In this document: positions 6,115 through 13,899 of the stretch, in pieces | How positions within the stretch are numbered: the first letter of the stretch is position 1 | How the letters are laid out: every line of letters begins with the position of its first letter | NCBI GenBank assembly: GCA_007123625.1 | Contig: SKKS01000064.1 | Coordinates: 1-14,545, forward strand | Direction of reading: 5' to 3' | DNA from: Paracoccaceae bacterium | GTDB taxonomy: Bacteria; Pseudomonadota; Alphaproteobacteria; Rhodobacterales; Rhodobacteraceae | Length of the DNA stretch: 14,545 nt | Program-made: the position numbers and the translations under genes | Notes under the pieces: generated by a model | The model's database searches: none | What the model saw: only the letters and a program-made list of their open reading frames with translations | Told to the model about the DNA's origin: nothing

Positions 6115-7158
6115 TTGACCCTGCGCCTGCGGCCGCTGCCGCGCACGTCTGCCCTGGACCGTCCCGCCCCCCGGCATGACATTGCACTGCCGCTGGCCGG
6201 CAGCGCCTTTGTCTGGGTTGAGGAGGTGGATGTTGTCGAGGGGCGGCAGACGTGCGAAGGGCTTCTGACCACCGATCTGGACGCCGCGCAGCGCGACCGG
6301 TTGTCCCGCCAGCGCCCGGCGCTGTGTGGCCTGACGCTGGACCGACCACGGATCATGGGCATCCTGAACCTGACACCTGACAGCTTTTCGGACGGCGGAC
6401 GTCTGACTGACCCGGCAGCGGCGGTGGCCGCCGCCCGGTCTATGGCCGCGGATGCCGACATTCTGGACATCGGCGGCGAAAGCACCCGGCCCGGCGCCGA
6501 ACCCGTGCCCGTGACCGAGGAAATCGCCCGCACCGCCCCCGTGATACGCGCGATCCGGGATGCCGGGATCACGACGCCGATCAGCATTGATACCCGCAAC
6601 GCCACCACCGCCCGCGCCGCGCTGGCCGCCGGGGCGGATATGGTCAACGATGTTTCGGCCCTGACCCATGACCCCGAGATGGCGCCCCTGGTGGCCGAGG
6701 CCGGGGTGCCGGTCTGCCTGATGCATGCCAAGGGCGATCCCCGCACCATGCAGGCCGACCCGCGTTACTACGATGTCGTGGCCGAGGTGCTGGACTGGCT
6801 CGATGCCCGCGCCGCCGCCGCAGCAGCGGCCGGGATCGCGCGCGCGCGGATCCTGATCGACCCCGGAATCGGTTTCGGCAAGACGCTGGACCACAACATG
6901 ACCCTGTTGCGCTGGCTGTCGGTTTTTCACGATACCGGGCTGCCGGTGCTGCTGGGTGCCTCGCGCAAGCGGTTCATCGGCACGGTCACGGGGGTCGAAA
7001 CCGCGGGCGAGCGGCTGGCGGGGTCGCTGGCGGTGGCGCTGCACGGGGCAGGGCAGGGGGCGCATGTGCTGCGCGTCCATGACGTGGCCCAGACCCGGCA
7101 GGCGCTGGACATGTGGCAGGCATTGAACGACCCAACCGAGGCGCAGGAGCAGACATGA
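6115..7158 (+). CDS. folP: Dihydropteroate synthase with an N-terminal extension
   Basis: FolP joins 6-hydroxymethyl-dihydropterin diphosphate to p-aminobenzoate to form dihydropteroate, and is the sulfonamide target. The motifs are complete: G-I-L-N-L-T-P-D-S-F-S-D-G-G (82-95), D-I-G-G-E-S-T-R-P-G-A, S-I-D-T, N-D-V, L-M-H, D-P-G-I-G-F-G-K (249-256), S-R-K-R-F (283-287) and R-V-H-D-V (320-324). I chose the TTG at 6115 because GGAGG (6105-6109) sits 5 nt upstream. The earlier TTG at 6085 lacks a ribosome binding site, and no in-frame ATG lies between the upstream stop (6016) and the conserved domain. The 347-residue product exceeds the usual 270-290. About 80 residues precede the first motif and match no domain I know. 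The stop overlaps the glmM start as ATGA, implying coupled translation. No folK is visible in the window. Confidence 0.93.
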   Translation: MTLRLRPLPRTSALDRPAPRHDIALPLAGSAFVWVEEVDVVEGRQTCEGLLTTDLDAAQRDRLSRQRPALCGLTLDRPRIMGILNLTPDSFSDGGRLTDPAAAVAAARSMAADADILDIGGESTRPGAEPVPVTEEIARTAPVIRAIRDAGITTPISIDTRNATTARAALAAGADMVNDVSALTHDPEMAPLVAEAGVPVCLMHAKGDPRTMQADPRYYDVVAEVLDWLDARAAAAAAAGIARARILIDPGIGFGKTLDHNMTLLRWLSVFHDTGLPVLLGASRKRFIGTVTGVETAGERLAGSLAVALHGAGQGAHVLRVHDVAQTRQALDMWQALNDPTEAQEQT

Positions 7159-8504
7159 GCCGGAAACTGTTTGGAACCGACGGCGTGCGCGGCACGGCGA
7201 ACAGCTACCCGATGACCGCCGAAATGGCGCTGCGTCTGGGCGCGGCGGCAGGGCGGTTCTTTCGCACCGACGGCGAAAACGGCCATAGGGTGGTGATCGG
7301 CAAGGACACGCGGCTGTCGTGCTACATGCTGGAAACCGCGCTGACGGCGGGGCTTGCCTCGACCGGCATGAACGTGCTGCTGCTGGGGCCGGTGCCCACG
7401 CCCGCGGTGGGGTTCCTGACCCGGTCGATGCGCGCCGATCTTGGCATCATGATCTCGGCCAGCCACAATCCGCATCATGACAACGGGATCAAGTTCTTCG
7501 GGCCGGACGGGTTCAAGCTGTCGGACAGCGCCGAGTCCGATATCGAGGACATTGTCGGGGCCGAGATCGCGCTGGCCAAGCCCGCGAATATCGGTCGCGT
7601 CAAGCGTATCGACGACGGGCGCGGACGCTATGTGGAATACGCCAAGACCACCTTTCCGCGCGGCAAGACGCTGGCGGGGCTAAAGGTAGTGATCGACTGT
7701 GCCAACGGCGCCGCCTACAAGGCCGCGCCCGAGGTTCTTTGGGAACTGGGCGCCAATGTGGTCAGCATCGGGGTCGACCCAAACGGTACGAACATCAACG
7801 ACGGTTGCGGCTCGACACATCCCGAAGCCTGCGCCCGCGAGGTTCTGGCAAGCGGGGCGGATCTGGGCATCGCACTTGATGGCGATGCCGACCGGGTGAT
7901 CATCATTGACGAACGCGGGCAGGTGGCCGACGGCGACCAGCTCATGGCGCTGTTCGCCCGCCGCTGGGCCGAGGAAGAGCGCCTGATTGACGGCACGCTG
8001 GTCAGTACGGTAATGTCGAACCTTGGGCTGGAGCGGTACCTGCACGAGCAAGGGCTGCGGCTGGAGCGCACGAAGGTCGGCGACCGTTATGTGGTGGAGC
8101 GGATGCGCGAGGGCGGCTGGAACCTGGGCGGGGAACAATCCGGTCATATCGTGATGACCGACTACGCCACCACTGGCGACGGGCTGATCGCCGCGCTGCA
8201 GTTCCTTGCGGCGATGATCGACACGGGGCAGGCGGCATCGACACTGGCGCGGAGTTTCGACCCGGTGCCGCAAGTGTTGCGCAATTTCCGGCACGAGGCG
8301 GGATCGAATCCGCTGGAATGGCCCGGCATGCCGGCTGCGATCGCCGCGGCCGAAGCCCGCCTTGCAGGGCACGGGCGGCTTCTGATCCGGCGCTCGGGGA
8401 CCGAGCCGCTGGTGCGCGTCATGGCGGAATCCGAAGACGATGCGTTGATGACCGATGTTGTCGAAACCGTCATCGGAGAGCTGGAATCGCGCAAGTCACG
8501 CTGA
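7155..8504 (+). CDS. glmM: Phosphoglucosamine mutase
   Basis: GlmM interconverts glucosamine-6-phosphate and glucosamine-1-phosphate, the step leading to UDP-N-acetylglucosamine for peptidoglycan and lipid A. The product is 449 residues, normal for the family. The N-terminus K-L-F-G-T-D-G-V-R-G is diagnostic. The active-site phosphoserine is S103 in S-A-S-H-N-P (101-106), the metal-binding loop is D-G-D-A-D-R (242-247), sugar recognition is at G-E-Q-S-G-H (around 327), and the phosphate-binding loop is R-x-S-G-T-E-P-L-V-R (around 412-421). The ATG at 7155 has AGGAG upstream inside the end of folP; the open frame runs back to 7113, but that part overlaps folP. The folP-glmM overlap is a common bacterial arrangement. 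The gene is the last of the folB-folP-glmM run and faces a convergent gene. Confidence 0.97.
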   Translation: MSRKLFGTDGVRGTANSYPMTAEMALRLGAAAGRFFRTDGENGHRVVIGKDTRLSCYMLETALTAGLASTGMNVLLLGPVPTPAVGFLTRSMRADLGIMISASHNPHHDNGIKFFGPDGFKLSDSAESDIEDIVGAEIALAKPANIGRVKRIDDGRGRYVEYAKTTFPRGKTLAGLKVVIDCANGAAYKAAPEVLWELGANVVSIGVDPNGTNINDGCGSTHPEACAREVLASGADLGIALDGDADRVIIIDERGQVADGDQLMALFARRWAEEERLIDGTLVSTVMSNLGLERYLHEQGLRLERTKVGDRYVVERMREGGWNLGGEQSGHIVMTDYATTGDGLIAALQFLAAMIDTGQAASTLARSFDPVPQVLRNFRHEAGSNPLEWPGMPAAIAAAEARLAGHGRLLIRRSGTEPLVRVMAESEDDALMTDVVETVIGELESRKSR

Positions 8505-8515
8505 GTGTAGACGCT

Positions 8516-8537
8516 GCGGGCGACTTGGTATGCCCGC
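8516..8537. terminator. Weak hairpin between convergent glmM and the membrane-protein gene
   Basis: GCGGGC (8516-8521) and GCCCGC (8532-8537) pair across a 10-nt loop, 12 bp after the glmM stop codon. Only scattered T residues follow. It could serve as a bidirectional terminator in the 62-bp convergent gap, but the loop is long and the call is tentative. Confidence 0.25.
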
Positions 8538-8566
8538 TCCTGTCTGCCGGGGGAATGTCCGCGGAT

Positions 8567-9190
8567 TCAGGCGTTGCCGGGCGGCGGGCGCAGGGGCATT
8601 CGTTGCCCGATGGCATCCGTGACAAAGGCCAGCGCGGCGGTGCCGCCCATGAACACCACAAGCATCTGCGTGACCGCCCCCCATGACGCGAGTGCGGGAT
8701 CGAAGAAGGGATACGGATACCACCCTGTAGCCGCCCCCCGCACCAGCATGTAGACCGCATAGACTGCTGGCCATGCCAGCCACAGAAGCGGTCGCCCCCG
8801 GCGCGGGGCATTGCGCGTGGTTTCCATCAGCCAGAACCACAGGACCATCGCAGGCATGATCGTGTGAAACATCTGGTCGGTCAGTCGGCTCAGCCCCTCG
8901 AAGTTGTGAAGATGCGCCAGCATCGCGTGATAGACGCCGCCCACCATGATCATCGACACGGTCAGCGTTGACATCCAGTCATAGGACAACCGCCGCCCCG
9001 TGGCCGCGATCCAAACGAAGCTCGTCGCCACCAACGTGTTGGTCAGGAGGGTGAAGAAGCTTGCGAGGAACCAGATTGCCCCCAGAAGCCCGACGCTGTC
9101 GCGTGCCATGTTGATGCCGACCTGCGTGACCAGTGCCGCCGCCCCGGCGGCGCCAAATACTCCGGCGATGATGCGAAACCTCTGGTCCAT
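8567..9190 (-). CDS. Pr6Pr-type six-helix membrane protein
   Basis: A 207-residue integral membrane protein with about six hydrophobic helices (near residues 7-25, 37-61, 74-92, 106-124, 136-152 and 170-192). It matches the pattern of the bacterial Pr6Pr membrane proteins: F-F-T-L-L-T-N in helix 2, Y-H between helices 3 and 4, H-x-x-M-P at the start of helix 4, and G-W-Y-P-Y-P-F-F-D in the loop before helix 6. The biochemical role of these proteins is not established to my knowledge. On the coding strand the start codon is preceded by GAGAGGGA, a good ribosome binding site; the frame stays open for about 900 bp further upstream, but that part lies antisense to recO. The gene is divergent from recO with a 114-bp shared intergenic region. 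Confidence 0.75.
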   Translation of the reverse strand: MDQRFRIIAGVFGAAGAAALVTQVGINMARDSVGLLGAIWFLASFFTLLTNTLVATSFVWIAATGRRLSYDWMSTLTVSMIMVGGVYHAMLAHLHNFEGLSRLTDQMFHTIMPAMVLWFWLMETTRNAPRRGRPLLWLAWPAVYAVYMLVRGAATGWYPYPFFDPALASWGAVTQMLVVFMGGTAALAFVTDAIGQRMPLRPPPGNA

Positions 9191-9269
9191 GAGTCCCTCT
9201 CGTGGCGATGATGACGATACGGATGCTGCACCGTCACGCAACCCGGATCGACCGGTGTCGTTGCGTCGC

Positions 9270-9297
9270 TTGCAACTGTCCCGGCCAAGCGCATAGT
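9270..9297 (+). promoter_or_regulatory. Possible recO promoter predicting a leaderless mRNA
   Basis: TTGCAA (9270-9275) and CATAGT (9292-9297) are separated by 16 bp. A start 7-8 nt after the -10 box would fall at or within a base of the recO ATG at 9305. No Shine-Dalgarno sequence precedes that ATG, which agrees with leaderless translation. This is prediction from sequence only. Confidence 0.3.
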
Positions 9298-9304
9298 CAA
9301 CAGA

Positions 9305-10024
9305 ATGGAATGGCGGGACGAAGGGGTGCTTTTGGGCGTGCGCAGGCACGGCGAGAGCGCCGTCATCATCGATGTGCTGACCCGGTCGCAAGGCCGGTGC
9401 GCGGGCGTGGTGCGCGGCGGTGGCGGACGGCGCATGGCGCCGGTGCTGCAGCCGGGCGCGACGCTCGATCTGGTCTGGCGTGCGCGGCTTGAAACGCATC
9501 TGGGCGCGTTCACGGTCGAACCGCTGCGGCAGCGGGCAGGGGCGCTCATGGACGACCGGCTGGCGCTGCTGGCACTTGGATCGGTCTGTGCCCTGCTGCG
9601 TTTCGCGCTGCCCGAGCGTCAGCTGCAGCCCGAACTTTATGCCCGAAGCAGCGCGCTTCTGGACCAGCTCGGCGGGGACGGGTGGTTGCGGGCCTATCTG
9701 CATTGGGAACTCGACCTTCTGGTGCAAACCGGCTATGGTCTTGATCTGCGGCGCTGCGCTGTGACCGGCACGACCGAGGATCTTGCCTTTGTTTCCCCGC
9801 GTACCGGCCGGGCCGTCAGCCGTGTCGGCGCGGGGGACTGGGCGGCGCGCCTTCTGATTTTGCCGACGGGACTTGAGGGGGACGGTCCGATGGACCGCGC
9901 GGCGCTTCTGGCAGGGTTGCGGCTGACCGGGCATTTTCTGGCCAGCCGACTGGCCCCGGCGCTGGGCGACAAGCCGTTGCCCGAAGCGCGCGCGCGCCTT
10001 GTCGGGGCGCTTGAACGTCTGTAG
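9305..10024 (+). CDS. recO: DNA repair protein RecO
   Basis: RecO works with RecR, and RecF in many species, to load RecA onto SSB-coated single-stranded DNA and to anneal complementary strands. The product is 239 residues, a normal length. The N-terminal OB-fold region (about 1-80) starts M-E-W-R-D-E-G-V-L-L-G-V-R-R-H-G-E-S and continues with G-R-C-A-G-V-V-R-G-G, the classic RecO opening. The C-terminal helical part includes E-L-Y-A-R and W-E-L-D-L-L-V-Q-T-G-Y-G-L-D-L-R-R-C-A-V-T-G. Only one Cys is present in that last segment, so a four-Cys zinc site is not expected. The ATG at 9305 has no obvious ribosome binding site; a second ATG at 9310 is out of frame. In many alphaproteobacteria recO follows rnc and era, but here it stands alone, divergent from a membrane-protein gene. 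Confidence 0.93.
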   Translation: MEWRDEGVLLGVRRHGESAVIIDVLTRSQGRCAGVVRGGGGRRMAPVLQPGATLDLVWRARLETHLGAFTVEPLRQRAGALMDDRLALLALGSVCALLRFALPERQLQPELYARSSALLDQLGGDGWLRAYLHWELDLLVQTGYGLDLRRCAVTGTTEDLAFVSPRTGRAVSRVGAGDWAARLLILPTGLEGDGPMDRAALLAGLRLTGHFLASRLAPALGDKPLPEARARLVGALERL

Positions 10025-10280
10025 GGGTGGTCTGTCTTGCGCGGTCGGCTTGCGCTGCTTGCCCGATGGTGCGACAACGCGGCATGCCCCCTGCAAGTGC
10101 AGGCCGGAGCGGTCAGTTTTCGTGCTTCGTTACAACGCCGCGCACGGCATTGTGCAATAATCCGAAAAAAAACTTGAAGCGGCGCGCAGAAAACCGAAGT
10201 TTAATAAGAGAGGTTCAGAGTCAACGCTGCGGCTGGAACAGAAACCAGACGCGGCCGCGACCAAATACAGGAGCGTTACC
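10025..10280. promoter_or_regulatory. recO-clpA intergenic region with clpA leader and promoter zone
   Basis: This 256-bp gap has no gene. It contains the near-palindrome CCTGCA-AG-TGCAGG (10090-10103) and a GCAC/GTGC hairpin around 10142-10154. An A/T-rich block follows at about 10155-10210, with a run of A residues (10165-10172) and TTTAATAA (10200-10207). The A/T block is the likely promoter zone for clpA, but I cannot fit a well-spaced hexamer pair. CTTGAAG at 10173-10179 could be a -35 box. AGGAG at 10269-10273 is the ribosome binding site for the GTG start. Confidence 0.4.
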
Positions 10281-12605
10281 GTGCCATCGTTCTCGACAAC
10301 TCTGGAACAATCCATCCACGGCGCCCTGGCGCTTGCCAATTCGCGCAAGCACGAGTTTGCCACCCTGGAGCATCTGTTGCTGTCGCTGGTCGACGAACCG
10401 GATGCCGCGCAGGTCATGCGCGCGTGCAATGTCGATCTGGACCAGTTGCGCAAGACGCTGCTGGACTTCATCGAGGAGGAGCTCGCCTCGCTTGTCACCG
10501 ACATTGATGGGTCCGAGGCGGTTCCGACCGCGGCTTTCCAGCGCGTGATACAGCGTGCCGCGATCCATGTGCAAAGCTCGGGCCGGACCGAGGTGACGGG
10601 CGCCAATGTACTCGTCGCCATCTTTGCCGAGCGCGAATCGAATGCGGCCTATTTCCTGCAGGAACAGGACATGACCCGCTATGACGCGGTGAATTTCATC
10701 GCTCACGGGGTGGCCAAGAACCCCGCGTTTTCGCAGTCGCGGCCAGTGACCGGCGCCGACCAGCCTGAATCCGAAGGCGGCGAAAGCACTGCCAAGGAAG
10801 AGGAAAAGGACAGCGCGCTCGCCAAGTATTGCGTGGACCTGAACGCCAAGTCCCGCAAGGGCGAAGTGGACCCGCTGATCGGCCGCGCGGCCGAGGTGGA
10901 GCGCTGCATCCAGGTCCTGTGCCGTCGGCGCAAGAACAACCCCCTGCTGGTGGGCGATCCGGGCGTGGGCAAGACCGCGATTGCCGAAGGGCTGGCCAAG
11001 AAGATCGTCGAAGGGGAAACTCCCGAGGTGCTGGCCAATTCCACAATCTACAGCCTTGATATGGGTGCACTGCTGGCGGGCACCCGCTATCGTGGCGACT
11101 TCGAGGAGCGGCTCAAGTCGGTCATGAAGGAGCTTGAGGACCACGAGGATGCGGTCCTGTTCATCGATGAGATTCACACCGTGATCGGCGCGGGTGCGAC
11201 CTCAGGCGGGGCGATGGATGCGTCGAACCTGCTGAAACCGGCGCTGCAGGGTGGCAAACTGCGCTGCATGGGGTCCACCACCTACAAGGAATTCCGCCAG
11301 CATTTCGAAAAGGACCGCGCCCTGTCGCGGCGCTTCCAGAAGATCGACGTGGTGGAACCAACGGTCGAGGATTCGGTGAAGATCCTCATGGGGCTCAAGC
11401 CTTACTTCGAAAAGCACCATGACATCCGCTACACCAACGACGCCATCAAGATGGCAGTCGAACTGTCGGCGCGCTATATCAACGACCGCAAACTGCCCGA
11501 CAAGGCCATCGACGTGATCGACGAGGCCGGCGCGGCGCAGCATCTTGTGTCTGAATCGAAGCGGCGCAAGACCATCGGCCCGAAGGAGATCGAGGCCGTG
11601 GTCGCCAAGATCGCCCGCATTCCGCCCAAGAACGTGTCGAAGGATGACGCCGAGGTGCTGCGCGATCTGGAGCGTTCGCTCAAGCGTGTGGTCTTCGGGC
11701 AGGAAAAGGCGATCGAGGCGCTTTCATCCTCGATCAAGCTGGCGCGGGCCGGGCTGCGTGAACCTGAAAAGCCCATCGGCAACTATCTGTTCGCCGGTCC
11801 CACCGGCGTGGGCAAGACCGAAGTGGCCAAGCAACTTGCATCAAGCCTCGGGGTGGAACTGCTGCGTTTCGACATGTCCGAGTACATGGAGAAACATGCT
11901 GTGAGCCGTCTGATCGGCGCGCCCCCGGGATATGTGGGTTTCGACCAGGGCGGGTTGCTGACCGATGGCGTCGACCAGCACCCGCATTGCGTGCTGCTGC
12001 TGGACGAGATCGAGAAGGCGCACCCGGATGTATATAACATCCTGCTGCAGGTCATGGATCACGGCAAGCTGACTGACCACAACGGGCGGCAGGTCGATTT
12101 CCGCAATGTGATCCTGATCATGACCTCGAATGCGGGCGCGGCGGAATTGGCGAAGGCCGCCATCGGTTTTGGCCGCGACCGGCGCGAGGGCGAGGATACG
12201 GCCGCCATCGAACGCACCTTCTCGCCCGAGTTCCGCAACCGTCTGGATGCGGTCATCAGCTTTGGCGCCCTGCCGAAGGAGGTGATCCTCAAGGTGGTCG
12301 AAAAGTTCGTGCTTCAGCTTGAAGCGCAACTGATGGACCGCAACGTGACCATCGAGCTGACGCCGGAAGCCGCGGCATGGCTGGGCGAAAAGGGCTATGA
12401 TGACCGCATGGGCGCGCGCCCGCTGGCCCGCGTCATTCAGGAGAACATCAAGAAGCCGCTGGCCGAGGAACTTCTGTTCGGCAAGCTGACCAAGGGTGGT
12501 GTGGTGCGTGTGGCCATCAAGGACGGCAGCATCGACCTTCAACTCAGCGAACCGGGCGCACCGCGCCTGAGCGGCAACAAACCGCCCCTGCTTACGGCTG
12601 ACTGA
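10281..12605 (+). CDS. clpA: ATP-dependent Clp protease ATP-binding subunit ClpA
   Basis: ClpA is the hexameric AAA+ unfoldase that feeds substrates, including N-degron proteins brought by ClpS, to ClpP. The product is 774 residues. It starts with GTG, supported by AGGAG 7 nt upstream, and the first residues P-S-F-S-T-T-L-E-Q-S match ClpA. The Clp N-domain covers about 1-145, followed by an acidic/lysine linker (about 155-180). AAA module 1 has Walker A G-D-P-G-V-G-K-T (225-232) and Walker B F-I-D-E-I-H (294-299). Module 2 has Walker A G-P-T-G-V-G-K-T (506-513) and Walker B with D575/E576. There is no ClpB-type coiled-coil middle domain. The ClpP-docking loop I-G-F-G is at 628-631. No clpS-like gene lies next to it in this window. 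A strong hairpin terminator follows 21 bp after the stop codon. Confidence 0.97.
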   Translation: MPSFSTTLEQSIHGALALANSRKHEFATLEHLLLSLVDEPDAAQVMRACNVDLDQLRKTLLDFIEEELASLVTDIDGSEAVPTAAFQRVIQRAAIHVQSSGRTEVTGANVLVAIFAERESNAAYFLQEQDMTRYDAVNFIAHGVAKNPAFSQSRPVTGADQPESEGGESTAKEEEKDSALAKYCVDLNAKSRKGEVDPLIGRAAEVERCIQVLCRRRKNNPLLVGDPGVGKTAIAEGLAKKIVEGETPEVLANSTIYSLDMGALLAGTRYRGDFEERLKSVMKELEDHEDAVLFIDEIHTVIGAGATSGGAMDASNLLKPALQGGKLRCMGSTTYKEFRQHFEKDRALSRRFQKIDVVEPTVEDSVKILMGLKPYFEKHHDIRYTNDAIKMAVELSARYINDRKLPDKAIDVIDEAGAAQHLVSESKRRKTIGPKEIEAVVAKIARIPPKNVSKDDAEVLRDLERSLKRVVFGQEKAIEALSSSIKLARAGLREPEKPIGNYLFAGPTGVGKTEVAKQLASSLGVELLRFDMSEYMEKHAVSRLIGAPPGYVGFDQGGLLTDGVDQHPHCVLLLDEIEKAHPDVYNILLQVMDHGKLTDHNGRQVDFRNVILIMTSNAGAAELAKAAIGFGRDRREGEDTAAIERTFSPEFRNRLDAVISFGALPKEVILKVVEKFVLQLEAQLMDRNVTIELTPEAAAWLGEKGYDDRMGARPLARVIQENIKKPLAEELLFGKLTKGGVVRVAIKDGSIDLQLSEPGAPRLSGNKPPLLTAD

Positions 12606-12626
12606 ACTTGTCGCCGGAATGCCAAG

Positions 12627-12651
12627 CGAAGCCCCCGGACAGGGGGCTTCG
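12627..12651 (+). terminator. clpA terminator hairpin
   Basis: A 10-bp perfect stem (CGAAGCCCCC / GGGGGCTTCG) with a 5-nt loop starts 21 bp after the clpA stop codon. The T content after it is modest (TGCATTCT). Stem strength and position make a rho-independent-type terminator likely, separating clpA from recA. Confidence 0.75.
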
Positions 12652-12688
12652 TGCATTCTGGCCTGTGCGCCCGAAGGCATAAACCATT

Positions 12689-12710
12689 GGTTAACCATCC
12701 CGCGGTTAAC
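12689..12710 (+). promoter_or_regulatory. Paired GGTTAAC repeats including a CtrA-like half-site
   Basis: GGTTAAC occurs at 12689-12695 and again at 12704-12710, a 15-bp period. The first copy is embedded in TTAACCAT (12691-12698), the half-site described for the cell-cycle regulator CtrA in alphaproteobacteria. The two TTAA cores are 11 bp apart, not the 7 bp of the classical full CtrA box. The repeats lie about 20 bp upstream of the predicted recA -35 element, a suitable place for an activator. Confidence 0.4.
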
Positions 12711-12730
12711 TGAGAATGCGAAGAAACTGG

Positions 12731-12759
12731 TTGAAATGTTCGCGTTTTGATCGCATGGT
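12731..12759 (+). promoter_or_regulatory. Predicted recA promoter
   Basis: TTGAAA (12731-12736), a 17-bp spacer and CATGGT (12754-12759) form a plausible sigma-70 promoter with a good -35 and a weak -10. Transcription would start near 12766, right at the edge of the LexA box, so bound LexA would block initiation. Confidence 0.45.
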
Positions 12760-12766
12760 GCGGTTG

Positions 12767-12781
12767 GAACACTTGATGAAC
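12767..12781 (+). promoter_or_regulatory. LexA (SOS) box of recA
   Basis: GAAC-N7-GAAC (GAAC, ACTTGAT, GAAC) is an exact match to the alphaproteobacterial LexA operator, a direct repeat usually written GTTC-N7-GTTC on the other strand. It lies 50 bp upstream of the recA ATG and overlaps the predicted transcription start. It implies SOS induction of recA and of the MOSC gene behind it. Confidence 0.85.
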
Positions 12782-12831
12782 AAAGCAGCGATTGCCGTGC
12801 CCTGCGCGCTGTGAAATAAGGATCGGAACCT

Positions 12832-13899
12832 ATGGCTGTGGCGAACCTTCTGGATATGACCGACAAACGCGCACAAGACCGGCAGAAAGCGCTCGATTCC
12901 GCGCTGGCCCAGATCGAACGCCAGTTCGGCAAGGGCTCGATCATGAGGATGGGCGGCGATAATCCGGTGACCGATATCGAGTCCACTTCGACCGGATCAC
13001 TGGGTCTCGATATCGCGCTGGGGATTGGCGGTTTGCCCAAGGGGCGGATCATCGAAATCTATGGCCCTGAATCTTCGGGTAAAACCACGCTGGCGTTACA
13101 CTCGGTTGCAGAGGAGCAGAAAAAGGGAGGCGTCTGCGCGTTTGTCGACGCCGAGCATGCGCTGGATCCTCAGTATGCCCGCAAGCTTGGCGTGAATCTG
13201 GATGAGCTGTTGATCTCACAGCCGGATACAGGTGAACAAGGCCTGGAGATTGTGGATACTCTGGTGCGCTCGGGTGCGGTGTCGCTGGTCGTGGTCGATT
13301 CGGTCGCTGCGCTAACCCCGAAATCCGAACTCGAAGGCGACATGGGCGACTCGAATGTTGGCGTTCATGCCCGCTTGATGAGTCAGGCGATGCGCAAGCT
13401 GACGGGGTCGATCTCGCGGTCCAAATGCATGGTGATCTTCATCAACCAGATCCGCATGAAGATCGGTGTGATGTTTGGCTCGCCCGAAACAACCACCGGC
13501 GGTCACGCGTTGAAATTCTACTCCTCGGTCCGGCTGGACATTCGCCGGATCGGCGCGATCAAGGACCGGGACGAGGTTGTGGGCAACGCCACGCGCGTCA
13601 AGGTCGTCAAGAACAAGGTCGCGCCGCCCTTCAAGCAGGTCGAGTTCGACATCATGTATGGTGAAGGGATATCGAAAACCGGCGAGTTGCTGGATCTTGG
13701 AGTCAAGGCCGGCGTGGTCGAGAAATCGGGCGCCTGGTATTCCTACGGTGACGAACGGATCGGGCAGGGGCGCGAAAACGCCAAGCAGTTCCTCAAGTCC
13801 AACCCCCAGGTCGCTGACGAGATCGAGGACCGAATCCGCGCGGCGCATGGTCTCGATTTCCACATGGCGGCGGGAGACGACGCCGTCGTCGAGGAATGA
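12832..13899 (+). CDS. recA: Recombinase RecA
   Basis: RecA forms the ATP-dependent filament on single-stranded DNA that carries out strand exchange and stimulates LexA self-cleavage. The product is 355 residues, normal for the family. The N-terminal helix region contains K-A-L-D-S-A-L-A-Q-I-E-R-Q-F-G-K-G. Walker A is G-P-E-S-S-G-K-T-T (78-86) and the allosteric Gln is Q206. Loop L2 holds M-F-G-S-P-E-T-T-T-G-G (214-224), and the C-terminus is acidic (D-D-A-V-V-E-E). The ATG at 12832 has AAGGA (12818-12822) 9 nt upstream; a later ATG at 12856 lacks such a site and would remove the conserved L-L-D start. Control is by the LexA box at 12767-12781 and possibly CtrA upstream. The stop codon overlaps the next gene as ATGA. 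Confidence 0.99.
   Translation: MAVANLLDMTDKRAQDRQKALDSALAQIERQFGKGSIMRMGGDNPVTDIESTSTGSLGLDIALGIGGLPKGRIIEIYGPESSGKTTLALHSVAEEQKKGGVCAFVDAEHALDPQYARKLGVNLDELLISQPDTGEQGLEIVDTLVRSGAVSLVVVDSVAALTPKSELEGDMGDSNVGVHARLMSQAMRKLTGSISRSKCMVIFINQIRMKIGVMFGSPETTTGGHALKFYSSVRLDIRRIGAIKDRDEVVGNATRVKVVKNKVAPPFKQVEFDIMYGEGISKTGELLDLGVKAGVVEKSGAWYSYGDERIGQGRENAKQFLKSNPQVADEIEDRIRAAHGLDFHMAAGDDAVVEE

Noticed and set aside
5617..7080. A 487-codon minus-strand open frame opposite folB and folP
   Set aside because: Composition is typical of an antisense shadow and both plus-strand genes have full motif sets and ribosome binding sites.
9191..10096. N-terminal extension of the minus-strand membrane protein up to 10096
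   Set aside because: The extension would be fully antisense to recO and is Arg/Gln/Pro-rich. The ATG at 9190 has a good ribosome binding site and gives the expected six-helix protein.
10173..10205. A heat-shock (sigma-32) promoter for clpA built on CTTGAAG
   Set aside because: The -35-like box is good, but no CCCCAT-type -10 element is found at the required distance. The TTTAAT downstream is about 20 bp away, too far for a confident sigma-70 call.
12691..12707. A full CtrA box made of the two TTAA cores
   Set aside because: The cores are 11 bp apart rather than the 7 bp of the classical TTAA-N7-TTAA box, so only a half-site call is kept.
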